Source of the DNA: an uncultured Lactobacillus sp.
GTDB lineage: Bacteria > Bacillota > Bacilli > Lactobacillales > Lactobacillaceae
Length of the DNA: 6,996 bases
Direction: 5' to 3'
NCBI GenBank assembly: GCA_937916845.1
Contig: CALFSK010000046.1
Span: 1 to 6,996, forward strand
Shown here: positions 6,601 through 6,996 of the stretch, piece after piece
How the letters are laid out: each line of letters starts with the position of its first letter
Position numbering within the stretch: the stretch's first letter is position 1
The notes under the pieces: model-generated
Told to the model about the DNA's origin: nothing
Seen by the model: the letters and a program-made list of their open reading frames with translations, nothing else
The model's database searches: none
Made by a program: the position numbers and the translations under genes

Positions 6601-6973
6601 TGCTATCGATATCAGAAAAACCCATATGAATTGAAACTGCTGCAGCAGTTACGTCAGCATTGGCAATTGCCAATGCTGGATCTTCGTTAGAAGCACTTTC
6701 GTTTTCTTCTTTAAAGAACTGCAAATGAGTATTAAAGAAATTGCCTAAATGGGCTAGCTGCCAGCCAGAACCAATGTTTAACAATTGGGTTCCGCCACTA
6801 TCTTGACTGCCCTTGATTCCCAAAGCAATCTGTGTATTAGCATCGCCGTAATTAACGGATTCCAAAGTCCATTTCAAATCGTAACGGTCATATTTATGAG
6901 TTATTTCATTATAAATTTTAAAAACATTTTTAGCCCAAAAGAACATTTTTAGCCCAAAAGTAAGTATTTTCAC
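623..6973 (-). CDS. Giant MucBP/Mub-repeat LPXTG surface adhesin, 5' end frameshifted
   Basis: The 2116-residue frame encodes a sortase-anchored, multi-repeat wall protein of the kind lactobacilli use to bind mucin or other host and matrix glycans. Order: non-repetitive N-terminal region (1-225); three MucBP-like modules (226-457); ten Mub-type modules interspersed with four shorter IDDxTGKTL modules (464-1943); a final MucBP module (1946-2011); Asn/Ser/Pro/Gly spacer (2012-2077); LPQTG (2078-2082); hydrophobic helix (2091-2110); tail KKRRND. The repeat family and anchor are certain; the ligand is not. The apparent GTG start at 6971-6973 directly follows an in-frame TAG (6974-6976), lacks a ribosome binding site and gives no signal peptide. 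It is almost certainly not the true start: a 19-bp tandem duplication at 6923-6960 has shifted the frame, and the real N terminus lies beyond the right edge. As present, the protein would not be made or exported intact. It is convergent with the IS remnant. Confidence 0.9.
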   Translation of the reverse strand: MKILTFGLKMFFWAKNVFKIYNEITHKYDRYDLKWTLESVNYGDANTQIALGIKGSQDSGGTQLLNIGSGWQLAHLGNFFNTHLQFFKEENESASNEDPALAIANADVTAAAVSIHMGFSDIDSNEAVQLTSGVIKKVYVDDATQLAYQDQNGYLSVTRKYNDPSDVSGKNESKVTFLMEMDVPVEGFDLSVATIGNQKDSSNNYIHGQGSKVAPSLLSTMKYIEPLVIVYNKLDGNGNTTTESLQSPKMVEGLIGDKYTVDSTGNKVDTSAPSTIIDSDGNIWKLVKEKTQGNPNGSYVDGTNEIDYYYQISKGTITTHYIDENGHKIKEDTNSTGNVGNNYTTTGEPTITGSNGQTYYLDTKKTPANAAGKYTDGNTDVTYTYYEKGTVVTKYTDEKGNPLQNPTFTTDKEGNSFTTTALKSIVKDGVTYVLTAQPTNATGEYTNGETDVTYVYAPLTETLVIVNETINYIDQSGNSLPNIDSHQATPITFITVTNPVTKETTTYYKNGTQKQPTLDLDGQPDSTWTESNEANFQAVTNPTVPGYHVIKTTDPTNDLTQTTSKTVDITNGNLNYTVTYTKDAPTVTTESKTVNETIHYIYKDGSKAVDDHVAKPVEFTRQVSTDAVTGEKTYGAWSADQSFAAVTSPELKGYTADKAQIDKQTVTGDSKDLEFTVTYTKNAPTITTEKKTVNETIHYVYKDGTTAHDAYVATPVEFTRQVSTDAVTGEKTYGSWSADQSFAAVTSPAIKGYTPDQAEIDTITGITADSADIEKTVTYVANKEAAKVIYIDDKTGKTLSPKDLTGDYGSTDPYRTGDTIADYEKQGYQLVSDNYPTKGVVYNQDGTVQSFEVHLTHGTTQTSESQTVNETIHYVYKNGDKAADDYQATPLNFTRTVTTDKVTGDKSYGDWVAANGTSFASVTSPTIKGYTPDQAQIDTITGITADSAAIEKTVTYVANKEAAKVTYIDDTTGKTLSSQDLSGDYGTTDSYRTADSIKGYEDQGYELVSDNYPTKGVVYNQDGTVQSFEVHLTHGTTPVGPNNPQTPGTPINPDNPDGPKWPEGTDKSSVTQTVIRTVNYLDKQTGKVVAKQVTEQVTYNRTAIVDKVTGQIIGYSTTGGDTVDQTDGDKAWTAVDNKSDWDSVTSPDLSSKGYLAPDLATVAQQTVTPGDKDVTVNVYYDHDVVPVNPTNPQTPGTPINPDDPDSPKWPAGTDKNSLTTDVHQTIHYQYGDGSQAAPDKTDSTTFDHQVEVDKVTGKIVKDDGWFAENNKTSFDAKTSPVIAGYTASEASSKTVTGLTQDSPDDVQTIVYAPNAEKANVSYIDDTTGKTLSAKDLTGNYGSTDPYRTSETITGYERQGYQLVSDNYPTNGVVYNQDGTVQSFEVHLTHETTPVGPNNPQTPGEPINPDNPDGPKWPTGTDQSSLTQTITRTVNYYDNQTKAVVAKQVTEQVTYNRTAIVDKVTGQIIGYSTTGGNTVDQTDGSKAWIAKGGDTNWAAVTSPDLSSEGYTAPDLATVEQTTVNPGDKDATVNVYYDHVVVPVNPSKPETPGTPINPDNPDGPKWPTGTDKDSLTKSVNQTIHYQYSNGATAAPDKTDTTTFDHQVEVDKVTGKIVKDDGWFAENNKTSFDAKTSPVIAGYTASEASSKTVTGLTQDSPDDVQTIVYAPNAEKANVSYIDDTTGKTLSAKDLTGNYGSTDPYRTSETITGYERQGYQLVSDNYPTNGVVYNQDGTVQSFEVHLTHGTTQTSESQTVNETIHYVYKNGDKAADDYQATPLNFTRTVTTDKVTGKKTYGSWSADQSFAAVTSPAIKGYTPDQAEIGSQTVSGDSSDLDFTVVYAKNAPTITTESKTINETIHYVYKDGTTAHDDYVAKPVEFTREVSTDAVTGEKTYGLWSADQSFAAVTSPELKGYTADKAQIDKQTVNGDSKDLEFTVTYTKTPVAGGNVTAKYVDENGNPIADDVIASGNVGDPYSTTQKDVPGYTFKEVQGNPTGSFTDQDQTVTYVYTKNPATDNNGGTGLNQPGKPGNGTDTGNSSSNQPGNPSQPSNATNNGVINTSTNTGSKVNNGAVNSPELPQTGENNSQSQTMSFIGILLAMFGSLLGFLGIKKRRND
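626..940 (-). other. Wall spacer and LPQTG sortase anchor of the adhesin
   Basis: Residues 2012-2077 are a low-complexity Asn/Ser/Gly/Pro/Thr spacer suited to cross the peptidoglycan. LPQTG (2078-2082; DNA 728-742) is the sortase A recognition motif, normally cut between Thr and Gly and joined to the cell wall. It is followed by a hydrophobic helix (MSFIGILLAMFGSLLGFLGI, 2091-2110) and the positively charged tail KKRRND, the standard order for a wall-sorting signal. The anchor is complete, so the 3' end of the gene looks functional. Confidence 0.95.
941..1138 (-). other. C-terminal MucBP module
   Basis: Residues 1946-2011: opens NVTAKYVDENGNPIADDV, contains GNVGDPYSTTQKDVPGYTF, and closes TGSFTDQDQTVTYVYTK. 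This is the most canonical MucBP unit in the protein, with the Y-V-D-E-x-G opening, the G-x-x-G-x-x-Y middle and the V-x-Y-V-Y closing strand. It lies at the membrane-proximal end of the array. Confidence 0.85.
1151..1329 (-). repeat. 179-bp repeated block, partner of 4931-5109
   Basis: Offset 3780 bp (1260 codons), with three visible mismatches. It encodes the Mub-type segment SFAAVTSPELKGYTADKAQI and its flanks. It links the last Mub-type module (about 1854-1943) to the second one (about 594-692) at the far end of the array. Confidence 0.85.
1601..1750 (-). repeat. 150-bp repeated block, partner of 4262-4411
   Basis: The two blocks are 2661 bp apart (887 codons) and differ at two positions that I can see. 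They encode the junction between a short module and the next Mub-type module (HLTHGTTQTSESQTVNETIH) and the first half of that Mub-type module. The neighbouring sequence differs, showing that the array is a mosaic. Confidence 0.85.
1746..2173 (-). repeat. 428-bp near-identical block, copy 1
   Basis: Compared base by base with 2811-3238 (offset 1065 bp), I find one mismatch, G1784 against A2849, and it is silent. The block covers most of a Mub-type module plus the following short module. Identity falls sharply just outside both ends, for example AAAGGTTGTCG against AAATGTCGTGG on the right. Confidence 0.9.
2267..3862 (-). repeat. Four Pro-rich linkers inside the array
   Basis: About 29-residue linkers of the type TPGTPINPDNPDGPKWP followed by x-G-T-D occur at residues 1038-1066 (3776-3862), 1186-1214 (3332-3418), 1393-1421 (2711-2797) and 1541-1569 (2267-2353). 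They sit after a short module or between two Mub-type modules, and only in the 355-residue super-repeat. Proline spacing every few residues suggests stiff, extended spacers or hinges between modules. Confidence 0.8.
2811..3238 (-). repeat. 428-bp near-identical block, copy 2
   Basis: Partner of 1746-2173 at a 1065-bp offset, in frame, encoding the same residues throughout. It is a ready substrate for recombination that would delete or add one 355-residue super-repeat without breaking the frame. Confidence 0.9.
4262..4411 (-). repeat. 150-bp repeated block, partner of 1601-1750
   Basis: Second member of the 150-bp pair with two visible differences. Directly beyond its right end, 4411-4486 matches 3880-3955 exactly over 76 bp, a different partner, so adjacent segments have different closest relatives within the same gene. 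Confidence 0.85.
4931..5109 (-). repeat. 179-bp repeated block, partner of 1151-1329
   Basis: Second member of the 179-bp pair. Recombination between the two copies would remove 1260 codons, most of the array, while leaving the frame, the N-terminal MucBP modules and the anchor intact. Confidence 0.85.
5603..6298 (-). other. Three N-terminal MucBP-like modules
   Basis: Residues about 226-457 form three units of 70-85 residues. The second opens GTITTHYIDENGHKI and closes YTDGNTDVTYTY; the third opens GTVVTKYTDEKGNPL and closes YTNGETDVTYVY. The first is more divergent (VIVYNKLDGNGN to YVDGTNEIDYYY). The opening beta strand with Y-x-D-x-x-G and the closing G-x-Y-x-x-G-x-x-x-V-x-Y-x-Y pattern are characteristic of MucBP domains. 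They probably act as a stalk or low-affinity glycan-binding units. Confidence 0.8.
6635..6678. repeat. Two adjacent perfect palindromes inside the adhesin frame
   Basis: AACTGCTGCAGCAGTT (6635-6650) is a perfect 16-bp palindrome. After the 4-bp palindrome ACGT, a perfect 24-bp palindrome follows at 6655-6678, with half-site CAGCATTGGCAA and its exact reverse complement. They encode an Ala-rich segment, ALAIANADVTAAAVS, near residues 100-114. In the transcript they could form two strong consecutive hairpins about 300 nt into the frame. Confidence 0.75.
6923..6960. repeat. Perfect 19-bp tandem duplication that breaks the adhesin frame
   Basis: The plus-strand unit AACATTTTTAGCCCAAAAG occurs exactly twice, at 6923-6941 and 6942-6960, with no spacer and no mismatch; the bases on either side do not extend the repeat. 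Nineteen is not a multiple of three, so each added copy shifts the frame by one. One copy (or four) restores a continuous adhesin frame, two or three copies do not. Such a unit can be gained or lost by replication slippage. Confidence 0.95.
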
Positions 6974-6996
6974 CTAGATCACTGGTACTAATCAAG
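6930..6996 (-). pseudogene. Upstream reading frame of the adhesin, ending in a premature stop
   Basis: The frame entering from the right edge reads L-I-S-T-S-D-L-G-E-N-T-Y-F-W-A-K-N-V, then L-L-G and TAA at 6930-6932. The last three residues and the stop arise only because the 19-bp unit is duplicated. With a single unit the same frame continues as GENTYFWAKNVFKIYNE into the 2116-residue frame. This is therefore the 5' part of the same gene, carrying whatever start, signal peptide and promoter lie outside the window. Only 21 codons are visible, so its own function cannot be judged. Confidence 0.75.

Larger units (their letters stand above)
6299..6973 (-). other. N-terminal non-repetitive region of the adhesin
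   Basis: Residues 1-225 of the frame share no obvious repeats with the rest. The first ~13 residues come from the wrong-frame duplication; genuine sequence resumes at FWAKNVFKIYNE. The region alternates aromatic and polar residues (for example YDRYDLKWTLESVNYGD, and VTFLMEMDVPVEGFDLSVA near residues 175-194), which suggests a beta-sandwich domain. In this kind of protein the N-terminal head often binds the ligand, but I do not recognise a named domain. A head role is inference from position. Confidence 0.5.

Noticed and set aside
6971..6973. GTG as the true start of the adhesin
   Set aside because: It follows directly on an in-frame stop, has no ribosome binding site, produces no signal peptide, and its first residues come from the out-of-frame duplicated unit.

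Overview
The window looks like an accessory segment of a lactic acid bacterium genome, most likely a member of the Lactobacillaceae. The evidence is a very large LPXTG-anchored mucus-binding (MucBP/Mub-type) adhesin beside the 3' remnant of an ISL3-family insertion sequence. The species cannot be fixed from the sequence alone.

Layout. Positions 1 to about 90 hold no recognisable gene, but contain a near-perfect 22-bp palindrome and a small hairpin followed by a T run. Positions about 91-553 are the right-hand part of an ISL3-type element: the C-terminal end of its transposase (103-375, with the last catalytic Glu), a 155-bp noncoding stretch that can be folded, a terminator hairpin with a UUCG loop on the minus strand (484-510), and the outer terminal repeat (531-553). 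The left part of the element is missing. Positions 554-622 are a short AT-rich spacer.

Nearly all the rest (623-6973, minus strand) is one giant adhesin reading frame. From N to C terminus it has a non-repetitive region (residues 1-225), three MucBP-like modules, ten Mub-type modules of about 95-130 residues mixed with four shorter MucBP-like modules, a last MucBP module, an Asn/Ser/Pro/Gly wall spacer, an LPQTG sortase motif, a membrane helix and a basic tail. The central array contains a tandem 355-codon super-repeat. It also contains several near-identical DNA blocks, the best being 428 bp with one visible mismatch.

Main observation. The adhesin frame has no signal peptide and begins at a GTG directly after a stop codon. 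The cause is visible: an exact 19-bp tandem duplication (6923-6941 and 6942-6960) shifts the frame. Removing one copy joins the frame entering from the right edge (residues ISTSDLGENTYFWAKNV...) smoothly to the rest of the adhesin. As it stands the upstream frame stops at 6930-6932. The adhesin is therefore either a recent pseudogene or, more interestingly, in the OFF state of a slippage switch. Its true start and any export signal would lie beyond the right edge.

The adhesin and the IS remnant converge. The only good terminator visible downstream of the adhesin lies inside the IS remnant.
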